The notes under the pieces were generated by a model. The model saw nothing but the letters and a program-made list of their open reading frames with translations, was not told the origin of the DNA and searched no databases. A stretch of DNA of 64,000 bases from Bryobacterales bacterium (GTDB taxonomy: Bacteria; Acidobacteriota; Terriglobia; Bryobacterales; Bryobacteraceae). The position numbers and the translations under genes are program-made. Positions 34,017 through 42,331 of this stretch are shown here, piece by piece. Location: contig JADZGD010000039.1 of NCBI GenBank assembly GCA_020854055.1, positions 1 through 64,000 of the forward strand. Direction: 5' to 3'. How positions within the stretch are numbered: position 1 is the stretch's first letter; each line of letters begins with the position of its first letter.

Positions 34017-36053
34017 TCACCACACCCGGCAGGCCGGGCGGTGCACCATCGGTTGGCCGGCCTTGCAGCCGAAAGACGACTGAAACTCGGGCAGGTTTGC
34101 CACCACGCCGTTGATGCGGTACTGGTTCGGCGAATGGGGATCGGTGATGGCGCTCACCCGCTTGGCCTCCGGGCGCTGGGCGCCGCAGGCCCACTGCGCC
34201 ATGCCCACAAAGAACCGCTGGTCAGGCGTCAGGCCGTCCTTTGGCTCCAGGGTTTGCCCGCGCGTGGCGCTCTTCCAGGCGGCGTAAGCAAGTAGCGTTC
34301 CGCCCAGGTCGGCGACGTCTTCACCCAGTGTCAGCCTGCTGTTGATCTTGATATCGTCCACGACGGTGTAGCCGGCGTATTGCTTCATGACACAATCCGT
34401 CCGGGCGGCGAACCGCTCGGCATCCGCCCTGGTCCACCAGTCGCGCAGGTTGCCCTTGGCGTCGAACTGGCGCCCCTCGTCATCGAACCCGTGAGTGAGT
34501 TCGTGGCCGATGGTGGAACCAGTGTCGCCATAGTTGGGCGCGGCATCGCTCCGCGAATCGAACAGCGGCGGTTCCAACACCGCGGCCGGAAAGTTGATGT
34601 CATTCATCTGCGGGTCATAATAGGCATTCACGGTGGAGGGCGTCATCTGCCACTCGCCGCGATCGACAGGCTTCCCGATCTTGGCCAGCAGCCGGCGCGT
34701 TTCGAACTCGTTCGACCGCTCGACATCGCCCATGAAGTCCGAAGGGCTAATGGCGAGCGTGCTGTAATCGCGCCAGCGATCCGGGTAGCCGATCTTGTTC
34801 GTAATGCCGTGCAGTTTGATCAGCGCCTGCTCCCTGGTGGCGTCGCTCATCCAGGTGAGCGAGCGCAGATCGTTCTGCATGGCGCTTTCCACCTGTTTCG
34901 TCATTTCGAGCGCGGCGGCTTTCACTTCGGGGCCGAAGGTCCTGGCAACAAACACCTTGCCTAGCGCTTCGCCCAGGTCGCGGTCTACATAATGCACGCA
35001 ACGTTTCCAACGCGGCTGCAACTGGGGCACTCCTCGCAACTGGCGGCCGTAGAAGTCGAAGTTGGCCTGAACGAACGGCGAGGAGAGATACGGCGCGCGG
35101 GAGTGTGCCGCGTGCCAGCGCAGGTAGGTCTTCCAGTCGGCCAGCGGCCGGGTTGCAATCAGCGACTGCATCTCCTTGTAAAAGGCCGGTTCGGTGACGT
35201 TGAAGCTGTTCACCGTGGCAACACCCATGCCCGCAAGGTAGTCGTCCCAATGGAAAGACGGTGTCAGCTCCTTCAACTGTGCCCGCGTCAGCTTGTGAAA
35301 CAGATTGTAGGGGTCGCGTTTCTGGACTCGGGTTAGCGATGCCCGGGCCAGGGCCGTCTCCATGTCGAACACGGTGGCCGCCCCGGCGCTGGCGGTGGCG
35401 GCCGGATCGCCCAGTAGCTCGAACATTTTCGCCACGTGCGCCTTGTACGCGCCGCGGATCTGCCGGTTTTTCGGTGTGTCAACCACGTAGTAATCGCGAT
35501 CCGGCAACCCCAGTCCGCCAGCGGCGGCAAAGGCGATCACCCGGGTGGCATCGGCAAAATCCTGCGCCGAGGAGAAGTTGAACAGCGCGTTCGAATCGGG
35601 GGAGGAGAGATGCAGCCTGGCCAACAACGCGGCCAGCCCGGACGTCGACTTCAGCGCGGCGATCGCTGCCAGCGTCGGCTTGAGCGGTCCGGCGCCGGCC
35701 CGGTCCACCGCCGCTTCATCGATACAGGCGTGGAAATAATCGCCGATCTTCCGCTCCTCAACCCGTCTCGCGCCGCTGGCGGTTGCTTCCTGCTGGAGGA
35801 TGCCCCACAGGAAGCGAAGATTCTCGTCCTGCAACTTGGAGTACACGTCCCAGCGTGCCTGGTCCGGGGGAATGGGGTTTTTCCGCAGCCAGTTACCGCA
35901 GGAGTACTGAAAAAAGTCGGTGCACGGATCAATCGAGCGGTCCATCGAAGTGACATCGAGAACCGGCGTGTAGGGAAGCGAGCGCAACGGACCGTCCGAT
36001 GTCTGGGCAATCACGCCAATCGCCGGCGCTAGCAGAATGACAAACAGGCGCAC
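34017..36053 (-). CDS. M13 family (neprilysin-like) zinc metallopeptidase
   Basis: Secreted endopeptidase of 678 residues. The GTG at 36053 opens a signal peptide (VRLFVILLAPAIGVIAQT); the earlier ATG would overlap the SMP-30 gene. MDRSIDPCTDFFQYSCGNW is the classic M13 N-terminal motif. The zinc site is HELTHGFDDEGRQFD with the distal Glu in LTLGEDVADLGG. NAYYDPQMNDINFPAAVLEPP is the NAY substrate motif. M13 proteases cleave peptides of limited size. It is last in the operon small protein, tag, SMP-30, M13. Confidence 0.94.
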   Translation of the reverse strand: MRLFVILLAPAIGVIAQTSDGPLRSLPYTPVLDVTSMDRSIDPCTDFFQYSCGNWLRKNPIPPDQARWDVYSKLQDENLRFLWGILQQEATASGARRVEERKIGDYFHACIDEAAVDRAGAGPLKPTLAAIAALKSTSGLAALLARLHLSSPDSNALFNFSSAQDFADATRVIAFAAAGGLGLPDRDYYVVDTPKNRQIRGAYKAHVAKMFELLGDPAATASAGAATVFDMETALARASLTRVQKRDPYNLFHKLTRAQLKELTPSFHWDDYLAGMGVATVNSFNVTEPAFYKEMQSLIATRPLADWKTYLRWHAAHSRAPYLSSPFVQANFDFYGRQLRGVPQLQPRWKRCVHYVDRDLGEALGKVFVARTFGPEVKAAALEMTKQVESAMQNDLRSLTWMSDATREQALIKLHGITNKIGYPDRWRDYSTLAISPSDFMGDVERSNEFETRRLLAKIGKPVDRGEWQMTPSTVNAYYDPQMNDINFPAAVLEPPLFDSRSDAAPNYGDTGSTIGHELTHGFDDEGRQFDAKGNLRDWWTRADAERFAARTDCVMKQYAGYTVVDDIKINSRLTLGEDVADLGGTLLAYAAWKSATRGQTLEPKDGLTPDQRFFVGMAQWACGAQRPEAKRVSAITDPHSPNQYRINGVVANLPEFQSSFGCKAGQPMVHRPACRVW

Positions 36054-36084
36054 ACCCGAAATGTAGCACGCGCCGGCGGCCGCC

Positions 36085-36975
36085 CTACCGCGGCGGAACG
36101 CCGATTGACGTGCGATGCTCAGGCCGGCCCTGGACATCCACCTTCACGCGATAGACTTCGCCGCCGAACAGTCCGTTCCGCCAGTCGTAGCCAGGGGGCA
36201 TCAGCGGCATGGGTTCGGATTGCGCAGCCGAGGTGACGTAGATCTCGTCCAGATCAGTGCCTCCAAACGTCACCGCCGAGGTCTGCTTGGCGGGCAACGG
36301 GATGCGCCGCTCCACTTTGCCGTCGGGATCGTATCGCACCACCGAGGCGGCATACCACTGGGCCGACCAGACAAAGCCCGCGGCATCCACGGTGAGCCCG
36401 TCGGGCAGCCCTTCATCGGATGGCACCTGGACGAACACCCGCCGGTTCTTTGCCGTGCCCGCCGCCAGGTTATAGTCGTAAGCGTATATGCGCCGGGTGG
36501 TGGAGTCGGTGAAGTAAAGCGTGCGCGAATCCGGTGAAAAGCCGATACCATTGGGCAGTTCGAAGCCGTCATCGAGAACCGTGGCGCGGCCGTCCGTTCC
36601 CACGCTCCACAGCTTGCCGCGCTCAAACGGCTCGGCCGGCTGGTAGAACTTGGAACCGGCAATCAACCGCCCGGCGGCATCGGCCGTGCAGTCGTTAATC
36701 TTAAGCAAGCTCCCCCCGGCTTCCGACACAATCAGGACCGGCTCGCCGGAGCCGTCCCAATGCCAGACGCCGCCGCTGTTGGCGATGGTGAAGCCGCCGC
36801 GGGCATCCAGCCGAAAGCCGCAGATCTCCAGCCCGCGATGAATCTCGGCCGCCACGCCGCCCCGATAACGGAAGAAGCGATTGCCGGTAAGATCGGTCCA
36901 GTAAAGTGTCGCCGGCTCGGGATCCCAAACCGGCCCCTCGCCGCAAAGTTCTCCGAAGCGGGCTATAGTTTCCAC
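36085..36975 (-). CDS. SMP-30/gluconolactonase family protein
   Basis: Six-bladed beta-propeller lactonase, 296 residues. The first blade begins FGELCGEGPVWDPEPATLYWTD, with the metal-binding Glu in GEGPVWD. FELPNGIGFSPDSRTLYFTDS supplies Asn and the second acidic ligand, and DEGLPDGLTVDAAGFVWSA the third. These are the calcium/zinc sites of regucalcin-type lactonases. GTG at 36975 fits the family length; a longer reading overlaps tag. It lies 14 bp after tag. Substrate is probably a sugar lactone. Confidence 0.88.
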   Translation of the reverse strand: METIARFGELCGEGPVWDPEPATLYWTDLTGNRFFRYRGGVAAEIHRGLEICGFRLDARGGFTIANSGGVWHWDGSGEPVLIVSEAGGSLLKINDCTADAAGRLIAGSKFYQPAEPFERGKLWSVGTDGRATVLDDGFELPNGIGFSPDSRTLYFTDSTTRRIYAYDYNLAAGTAKNRRVFVQVPSDEGLPDGLTVDAAGFVWSAQWYAASVVRYDPDGKVERRIPLPAKQTSAVTFGGTDLDEIYVTSAAQSEPMPLMPPGYDWRNGLFGGEVYRVKVDVQGRPEHRTSIGVPPR

Positions 36976-36989
36976 AGAGATCCAGTCTA

Positions 36990-37541
36990 TCAGCGGTGGC
37001 ACGCCAGGGTAGCCCACGGCGGCTTGAGCGCCAGCACCTGCCGGTAGACGGGGCAGGTGGGAATGTGCGCGCCCGGCAGATAGCCCACCCCCATCAGGAA
37101 CTCGTTGACAATCTCCCCGCCCGTAAAGCGGAAAGTCGTCTTGAAGAGTTTGCACCAGTGGGAAAGATCTGACGGGTGATGGGCATCGAGCCAGCCGGCG
37201 AAGCTGCCATACTCGGCCGCGAGCGCCAGAAATTGACGGGCGTTGGCGATCACAGCGGCAATTTTCAGCCGGTTGCGGATGATGCCGGCATCGGCCATCA
37301 GGCGTAGCTGGTCTTTGTCCTCGAATCGCGCAATCGAGTGGAGATCGTAACCGGCAAAAGCGCGACGGAAATTCTCGCGTTTGCGCAGCACGGTGAGCCA
37401 GGACAACCCCGCCTGGTTGATCTCCAGCACCAGGCGTTCAAACAGCAGCGAATTTTCACGAATGGGGTAGCCGTGTTCGAGGTCGTGGAACGGGCGGTGG
37501 ATGGGATTTAGTGCGGCGGCCTCACAGTAGCTTGCGGCCAC
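36990..37541 (-). CDS. tag: DNA-3-methyladenine glycosylase I
   Basis: Base excision repair enzyme that removes 3-methyladenine. The 183 residues contain the Tag core FHDLEHGYPIRE, LVLEINQAGLSWLTVLRKRENFRRAFAGYD split across helices, and NRLKIAAVIANARQFL. Zinc ligands appear in place: Cys6 near the N-terminus, the His in FHDLEHG, and His and Cys in GAHIPTCPVYRQ. It starts with GTG. The family's usual RCxW at the N-terminus is altered to SYCEAAAL, which is unusual, though the Cys remains. It follows a small gene by 3 bp. Confidence 0.9.
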   Translation of the reverse strand: MAASYCEAAALNPIHRPFHDLEHGYPIRENSLLFERLVLEINQAGLSWLTVLRKRENFRRAFAGYDLHSIARFEDKDQLRLMADAGIIRNRLKIAAVIANARQFLALAAEYGSFAGWLDAHHPSDLSHWCKLFKTTFRFTGGEIVNEFLMGVGYLPGAHIPTCPVYRQVLALKPPWATLACHR

Positions 37542-37544
37542 GCG

Positions 37545-37820
37545 CTACTGGACCCGGGGCCGGTTGCGCTCGTGCGTCACCAACTCGTCGAAAATGGCCA
37601 GCACCTGCTTGCGGTATTCGTAGACGCGCCGCAGGTTCTGCTGGAAGTCGGGCTCCCAACGGCGGGCGTTCAGCCATTTCTCCAGAGTCTCCTTGGGCAC
37701 ATCGATATCGCGCCGCAATGCATCGGCGGAGTGCCCGCGAAGAAAGAGCCCATAAAACATTGCCGCTTCCTTCTGCGGAGCGGTCGGGTCAAAATCATAC
37801 CTTCCCGTCATAACCATCAT
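37545..37820 (-). CDS. Small hypothetical protein, first gene of the tag operon
   Basis: About 91 residues from ATG 37820 (37817 and 37811 are in-frame alternatives). I do not recognise the family. The sequence is helical and charged, with a segment LRRDIDVPKETLEKWLNARRW that looks like a helix-turn-helix. The remainder, DFQQNLRRVYEYRKQVLAIFDELV, is amphipathic. Three bases separate its stop from the tag start. A strong promoter lies just upstream. It may bind DNA or act as a regulator. Confidence 0.55.
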   Translation of the reverse strand: MMVMTGRYDFDPTAPQKEAAMFYGLFLRGHSADALRRDIDVPKETLEKWLNARRWEPDFQQNLRRVYEYRKQVLAIFDELVTHERNRPRVQ

Positions 37821-37850
37821 CCGGCGAGGAAACCCCTCGCGAGAAATCAA

Positions 37851-37879
37851 AGTATAAACGCCAGCCGGAGATCATTCAA
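37851..37879 (-). promoter_or_regulatory. Sigma-70-type promoter of the tag operon
   Basis: On the minus strand TTGAAT (37879-37874) and TATACT (37856-37851) are separated by exactly 17 bases. Both boxes match the housekeeping consensus well. The predicted start is about 25 bases before the ATG at 37820, which also argues against a TTG start at 37850. The remaining roughly 150 bp up to 38026 shows no gene. Confidence 0.7.
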
Positions 37880-38026
37880 GTCCGGAACTACTCTTAGACG
37901 TGTCCCCGCGGGAGGCGTTTCGGAGATGGGCATCCGGCCTAACGACCAGGTTTACCAGGCGAGCCTACTCTATTTTATCAGGCAATCCGGGACTCAACTG
38001 CAAATTGAGGCCCCCAAAGCCGGAGT

Positions 38027-38518
38027 TCAGGCTTCCGATTCCCGGTCCGGGCGGAAGACGGCATTTCGCAATTGGATCCACTGGCGGAAAATGCCCGGGT
38101 TCTCCAACCAGGTCAGCATCCGGAGCACCATTTCCTCCTTGTCCCGTTTCCGCCGGCCTTCGGCCGCGCGAGCCGAGAGCCGGGCGTGATCCTTGGCCAG
38201 GATCACCAGGCGGCGGACGCTGCGCGCCCGCTCACGGTCCGCCGCCTGCCGGGCGGCTTCATACTCGCCCAGCAGGTTCAGCAGGGTACGGTCCAGCGCC
38301 TCCAGTGAATCCTGCCGAACGCCCTCTACCATCGGCGCCAGCGGAATGCCCGATTCCCGCAGTACCCTCCGCGCCCATCCTTCCGAGATCGGCGCAAACA
38401 TCTGCTGGAGCATCCGGAACCGGGCCTCATCAATGCTTTTCGGCCGCCATTCATTGAGCTTATTAAGCAGCAGCCCTTTCTTACCGGACCGCCGCCCGCG
38501 CTTGCTTACGGATGCCAC
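38027..38518 (-). CDS. Hypothetical helical protein overlapping mltG
   Basis: A 163-residue, strongly basic helical protein from GTG 38518, overlapping the end of mltG by 38 bp. I do not recognise the family. The N-terminus is Lys/Arg-rich (SKRGRRSGKKG), followed by NEWRPKSIDEARFRML and long charged helices such as EYEAARQAADRERARSVRRL and EGRRKRDKEEMVLRML. The composition suggests nucleic acid binding. The start is uncertain; a later one would remove the overlap. Codon pattern and frame support coding, because the opposite-strand frames lack domains. Confidence 0.5.
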   Translation of the reverse strand: MASVSKRGRRSGKKGLLLNKLNEWRPKSIDEARFRMLQQMFAPISEGWARRVLRESGIPLAPMVEGVRQDSLEALDRTLLNLLGEYEAARQAADRERARSVRRLVILAKDHARLSARAAEGRRKRDKEEMVLRMLTWLENPGIFRQWIQLRNAVFRPDRESEA

Positions 38519-39497
38519 GCCGGTACTCCTTGACCGCCCTTTCGTGCCCGGCCAGGGTGGTGGAGAAGGTGTGCGCCCCCGAGCCATCGGCCTTCGCAAC
38601 GAAGTAAAGATATCCGGTATCGGCCGGATGCAATGCCGCTTCGAGCGAGCTTCGTCCGGGGTTGGCGATCGGACCCGGGGGCAATCCGGCATGGACGTAG
38701 GTGTTATACGCATTCTCGCTGGCCAGATCCGACCGGAAGATCTTGCCCCGGTAACGGCTCTCCAGCAGTGCGGCATAGATGGTGGTGGGATCGCACTGTA
38801 GCGGCATCCCCAACCGCAACCGGTTGCGGTAGACGGAGGCAACCAGCGGCCGCTCGGCGGCAACGGCTGTCTCCTTTTCCACCAGGGAAGCCAGCGTCAC
38901 GGTGGCCTGCGCATCCGATCCGTTCAACCCGGCCCATACGCGCCGGAACTGGCCGGTCATCATCCGGCAGATCTCTCCGGCCGAAGTATGACGGGTAATC
39001 CGGTAGGTGGAGGGAAACAGAAAGCCCTCCAGGGAGGGCACATCCGGCGCCAGATCGCGGATCAGGCTGATGTCGTGGGCTGCCGCCAGAAACTTCTCGG
39101 GCGGCAGGAATCCGAGTTCACCCACGGCCCGTGAGATATCAAACAGGTTATTGCCCTCCGGAATCACCAGCTCGTAGTAGAACACATCGCCACTGGCGAT
39201 CCGCTTATAAATGTCCCACACGCTGGCGGCGCCGGCGAACCGGTATTCTCCTGCTTGCAGCGTCGCATGCGGGCGAAGCGCGCGAACCGCCAGAAACTGC
39301 CACTGGAAGCGGATAATGCGCTGCTGTTCCAGCATCCGCGCCATCCCCGACGTTCCGGCGCCCTTCGGGATATCGACAAACACTTCCTTGCCGCTAAATC
39401 CTCTATAGGGCGAAGCCAGCGAAACGGCAACAGCGGACGCCGCCACCAGAAACAGGACGGCGGCAATCAGCAGAACTCTCTTCATGCGCCTTTTCAT
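38481..39497 (-). CDS. mltG: Endolytic murein transglycosylase MltG
   Basis: Membrane-anchored lytic transglycosylase that cuts nascent peptidoglycan and sets glycan strand length. The 338 residues begin with a membrane helix (RVLLIAAVLFLVAASAVAV), then a LysM-like region. The YceG domain follows, with EGFLFPSTYRI, the catalytic Glu in LASLVEKETAVAAERPLVA, and VYRNRLRLGMPLQCDPTT. The start overlaps the ruvX stop by four bases (ATGA). This ruvX-mltG pairing is common in bacteria. Confidence 0.95.
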   Translation of the reverse strand: MKRRMKRVLLIAAVLFLVAASAVAVSLASPYRGFSGKEVFVDIPKGAGTSGMARMLEQQRIIRFQWQFLAVRALRPHATLQAGEYRFAGAASVWDIYKRIASGDVFYYELVIPEGNNLFDISRAVGELGFLPPEKFLAAAHDISLIRDLAPDVPSLEGFLFPSTYRITRHTSAGEICRMMTGQFRRVWAGLNGSDAQATVTLASLVEKETAVAAERPLVASVYRNRLRLGMPLQCDPTTIYAALLESRYRGKIFRSDLASENAYNTYVHAGLPPGPIANPGRSSLEAALHPADTGYLYFVAKADGSGAHTFSTTLAGHERAVKEYRRGIRKQARAAVR

Positions 39498-39934
39498 GCG
39501 CTGGGCGAGCCCAGGTAGCTTTCGAGCAGAATGACGGCCGAGAGCCGGTCCACCGCCCGGGCTCTTTTTTCGATGCCGATGCCGCTCTCCCGCAGCACCC
39601 GGTTGGCTTCGACGCTGGTGAGGCGCTCATCCCAGAACTTAACCGGAATCCCGGTGTGTTTTACCAGCCGGCCGGCGAACTCGCGGGCAGCGGCAGCCTG
39701 CCGGCCTTCATCGCCGCTCATGTGCAGCGGCATCCCCATCAGGAACAGCCCTACCTGGCGTTCGGAGGCCAGCGCGGCCAGCCGGGCGATATCTTCCCGG
39801 ATGCGGGTTCGTTCGAGCGTCTCCAGACCCTGGGCGGTGATACCCAGCGGATCGCTCAACGCCAACCCGATCCGGCGCTTGCCGAAGTCCATCGCCAGAA
39901 CCCGGTTGGGCGGTGCATTTGCAGAAATCTCCAC
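39494..39934 (-). CDS. ruvX: Pre-16S rRNA nuclease / Holliday junction resolvase-like YqgF
   Basis: RNase H-fold protein that processes the 5' end of 16S rRNA. From GTG 39934 it has 146 residues, the normal family size. It shows VLAMDFGKRRIGLALSDP, LFLMGMPLHMSGDEG and FWDERLTSVEANRVL, and ends at AVDRLSAVILLESYL; the last Asp, in VDRLSAVIL, completes the catalytic triad. A longer GTG start at 40006 is possible but adds poorly conserved sequence. It precedes mltG in a four-base overlap. Confidence 0.92.
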   Translation of the reverse strand: MEISANAPPNRVLAMDFGKRRIGLALSDPLGITAQGLETLERTRIREDIARLAALASERQVGLFLMGMPLHMSGDEGRQAAAAREFAGRLVKHTGIPVKFWDERLTSVEANRVLRESGIGIEKRARAVDRLSAVILLESYLGSPSA

Positions 39935-40145
39935 GTCAATTTCATTATCATCGCAAGCCGGATGGGAACGCGGCACGGCCGCACCCGCACGGTGCGTCGT
40001 TGCCACCCTCTGCCGCCGCCAGGGTTCCGTTTAGGCCTCATTGAACCGCTACTGACGCAGCCCGCTTAAGATCACCTTCCCCTTACGGATGAATCGCCGG
40101 CACGGCGGCGGAATCCCATGCTAAATTAACCATTGGTGAGGTCGA

Positions 40146-41315
40146 GTGGCCATTCTTTCCTCCGGATCGTCCTCCCGCAGCAAGCCGCGCGGACCCGGTG
40201 TCGTCGTGATCGCCACCGCCGCCACGATCGCCTTGCTGTACTTCGGCCGGGCGTTCCTGATCACCTCGGTGATCGCCGTCATTCTCTCGCTGATTCTGGA
40301 GCCGTTTGTCGGTCTACTGGTGCGCATCCGGATCCCTCGCGCCTTTGCGAGTTTTCTGGTTTGCAGCACGGCCCTGCTGCTAATCTATCTGGCCGGTCTG
40401 GGCTCCTACTCGCAGCTTTCGGGCCTGGCGGCCGAAATCCCCGCCTACAGTGACCGGCTGAACCAGATTGTCGACGCCGTAACCACGAAAATCGAGCATG
40501 CCGAACAGGCTACTTACCGCCTCCTGCTGCCCAAGCGAATGCAGAAGGCGCAGGAAGCCCCCAAGCCGGCAACTCCGCCGCCCTCCCGCCGGCGCCGCGC
40601 TGCTCCGGACCCCCTGCCAATTCTCCCGCCCCCACCTGCCGGGCCGGTTGAAGTGCGGATCGCACCCGAGACGTCACCGATCATCCAGTACATTACCAGT
40701 CACCTGGAAACGGTGTACAGCATTCTGTTGATGGCCTCTTTCGTGCCGTTTCTGGTGTATTTCATGCTGAGCTGGCGTGACCACATCCGGCGCCGCTTTC
40801 TGCAACTGTTCCAGGGAAGCAGCCGGCTGGCGGCTGGCAAGAGCTGGGAGGGCGTAGCCGAGATGGGCCGCGCTTACGTGGTCGGCAACTTCCTGCTCGG
40901 CCTGATCATCTCGGCCGCCAGCACCCTGTTCTTCTGGTTTATCCGGCTGCCCTACTTTCCGCTGATTGGCCCCTTGAGCGGCTTCCTCAGCCTGGTACCC
41001 TATGTCGGCCTCCCGCTGGCGATGATCCCGCCGCTGTTTGCCGCTCTGCCGGTGTATAACCGCCTGGCCCCGTACCTGATCATTGCTACCAGCGTGGCTT
41101 TCTTTCACCTGCTGGCGCTCAATCTGCTCTACCCCAAGATTGTCGGCTCGCGCGTTCACCTGAATCCACTGGTGGTCACCCTGGCGCTGATGTTCTGGGG
41201 AACCCTCTGGGGCGGCATCGGGCTGGTGCTGGCAATCCCGATTACGGCGGGTATCAAAGCCGTTTGCGACAATGTAGAAGGCTTTGAAGCTTATGGCCGT
41301 CTGCTGGGCGACTAA
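40146..41315 (+). CDS. AI-2E family transporter (PerM-like)
   Basis: Polytopic inner-membrane protein, 389 residues, GTG start. About eight helices are visible, with GVVVIATAATIALLYFGRAF first, then FLITSVIAVILSLILEPF. The family C-terminal set LPYFPLIGPLSGFLSLVPYVG, GSRVHLNPLVVTLALMFWG and LWGGIGLVLAIPITA is clear. A long Pro/Arg-rich insert (about 130-175) in the soluble loop is unusual. Despite the family name, most members are exporters or have other substrates. It is divergent from ruvX. Confidence 0.92.
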   Translation: MAILSSGSSSRSKPRGPGVVVIATAATIALLYFGRAFLITSVIAVILSLILEPFVGLLVRIRIPRAFASFLVCSTALLLIYLAGLGSYSQLSGLAAEIPAYSDRLNQIVDAVTTKIEHAEQATYRLLLPKRMQKAQEAPKPATPPPSRRRRAAPDPLPILPPPPAGPVEVRIAPETSPIIQYITSHLETVYSILLMASFVPFLVYFMLSWRDHIRRRFLQLFQGSSRLAAGKSWEGVAEMGRAYVVGNFLLGLIISAASTLFFWFIRLPYFPLIGPLSGFLSLVPYVGLPLAMIPPLFAALPVYNRLAPYLIIATSVAFFHLLALNLLYPKIVGSRVHLNPLVVTLALMFWGTLWGGIGLVLAIPITAGIKAVCDNVEGFEAYGRLLGD

Positions 41316-41345
41316 AGCCTGCCAAAAGACAATGGATCGGAATAT

Positions 41346-42278
41346 ATGTTGACGAGAAGGGCATGGGGCGGCATCGCGATGTCCGGATTGACGGCGGCGA
41401 TCGCACACGCTTCCAACCGCATCGGTCTTTCCAGGCTGAGCGCTATCACCGACGAGATCGCCGTCACCCCGGACGGCGCCATCGAGTTTTGCCACCAGTA
41501 TGGCCTCCAGTGGGTAGAGATCCGGAGCGTGCCCGGACCGAAAACCAGCTACCTCGACGCTCCCGGTGAAGTGATTCAGGCACTCGCCGGCCAGCTTCGA
41601 CGGAATCACATCGGAGTCTCGTTCATTGACAGCGGGATGTTCAAGTACGTGCTGCCCGGTACCGATCCCGTACGCCGGCCGAACGTGCCCGAGCAGGTTT
41701 ACCAGCGGCGAATCGCCGCCTCCAGGGAGCGGTTTGAGAAGTGGCGCGACGAATTGCGCCGGTGGATTCAAATCGCTCACACGCTCGGATGCGATAAGCT
41801 CCGTTTCTTCGCCTTTTCCCGCGTCGCCGAGCCGGAATCGCTTTATCCGCGCATTGTCGAGATCGTCTCGGAGGCCGCCGGGATTGCCGGCGGTGAAGGC
41901 GTGCGGCTGATCCTTGAAAACGAGTATTCCTGTAACGTCGGCACTTCGGCCGAACTGGCGAAGCTGACCAACATGCTGCCCGCCAGGCACACCGGCCTGA
42001 ACTGGGATCCGGAAAATGGCGCCGAGCATGAGATCCCGTTTCCGGACGGCTACTCGTTACTTCCCAAGGAGCGCATCGAGAATGTGCAGGTGAAGGGGCG
42101 CAACATCATTCCGGGCATGAAGGGCGTGTTGCCCTGGGCGGAGATCTTCCGCACGCTCGAGCGGGACGGATTCAAAGGCAAGGTGGGGCTGGAGACGCAC
42201 ATCTTCGACAACCTGGTTCCCTCGGCCCATCTGGCGATAAAGGAGATGGTGCGCATCGCCACCGCGCGGCAGTCGTAA
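41346..42278 (+). CDS. Secreted sugar phosphate isomerase/epimerase-like TIM barrel
   Basis: Xylose isomerase-like barrel protein, 310 residues. The leader MLTRRAWGGIAMSGLTAA carries a twin Arg, so Tat export is likely. Barrel motifs include GLQWVEIRSV, RLILENEYSCNVG (metal Glu), TGLNWDPENG (Asp) and NVQVKGRNI. KVGLETHIFDN supplies the last Glu-His pair. It starts 30 bp after the AI-2E gene and lies 53 bp before the sialidase gene on the same strand. Substrate unknown. Confidence 0.82.
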   Translation: MLTRRAWGGIAMSGLTAAIAHASNRIGLSRLSAITDEIAVTPDGAIEFCHQYGLQWVEIRSVPGPKTSYLDAPGEVIQALAGQLRRNHIGVSFIDSGMFKYVLPGTDPVRRPNVPEQVYQRRIAASRERFEKWRDELRRWIQIAHTLGCDKLRFFAFSRVAEPESLYPRIVEIVSEAAGIAGGEGVRLILENEYSCNVGTSAELAKLTNMLPARHTGLNWDPENGAEHEIPFPDGYSLLPKERIENVQVKGRNIIPGMKGVLPWAEIFRTLERDGFKGKVGLETHIFDNLVPSAHLAIKEMVRIATARQS

Positions 42279-42331
42279 CACGGTGTATCCCCGCGCGGCG
42301 CAAAGACGAATTACTCTAGTGACAACTGCCT

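Noticed and set aside
37900-38457. 185-residue plus-strand frame
   Set aside because: Pro/Arg/Ser-rich low-complexity translation opposite a helical minus-strand frame; no start signal.
40674-42029. 451-residue minus-strand frame spanning two plus-strand genes
   Set aside because: Crosses the boundary of the AI-2E and TIM-barrel genes and lacks motifs.
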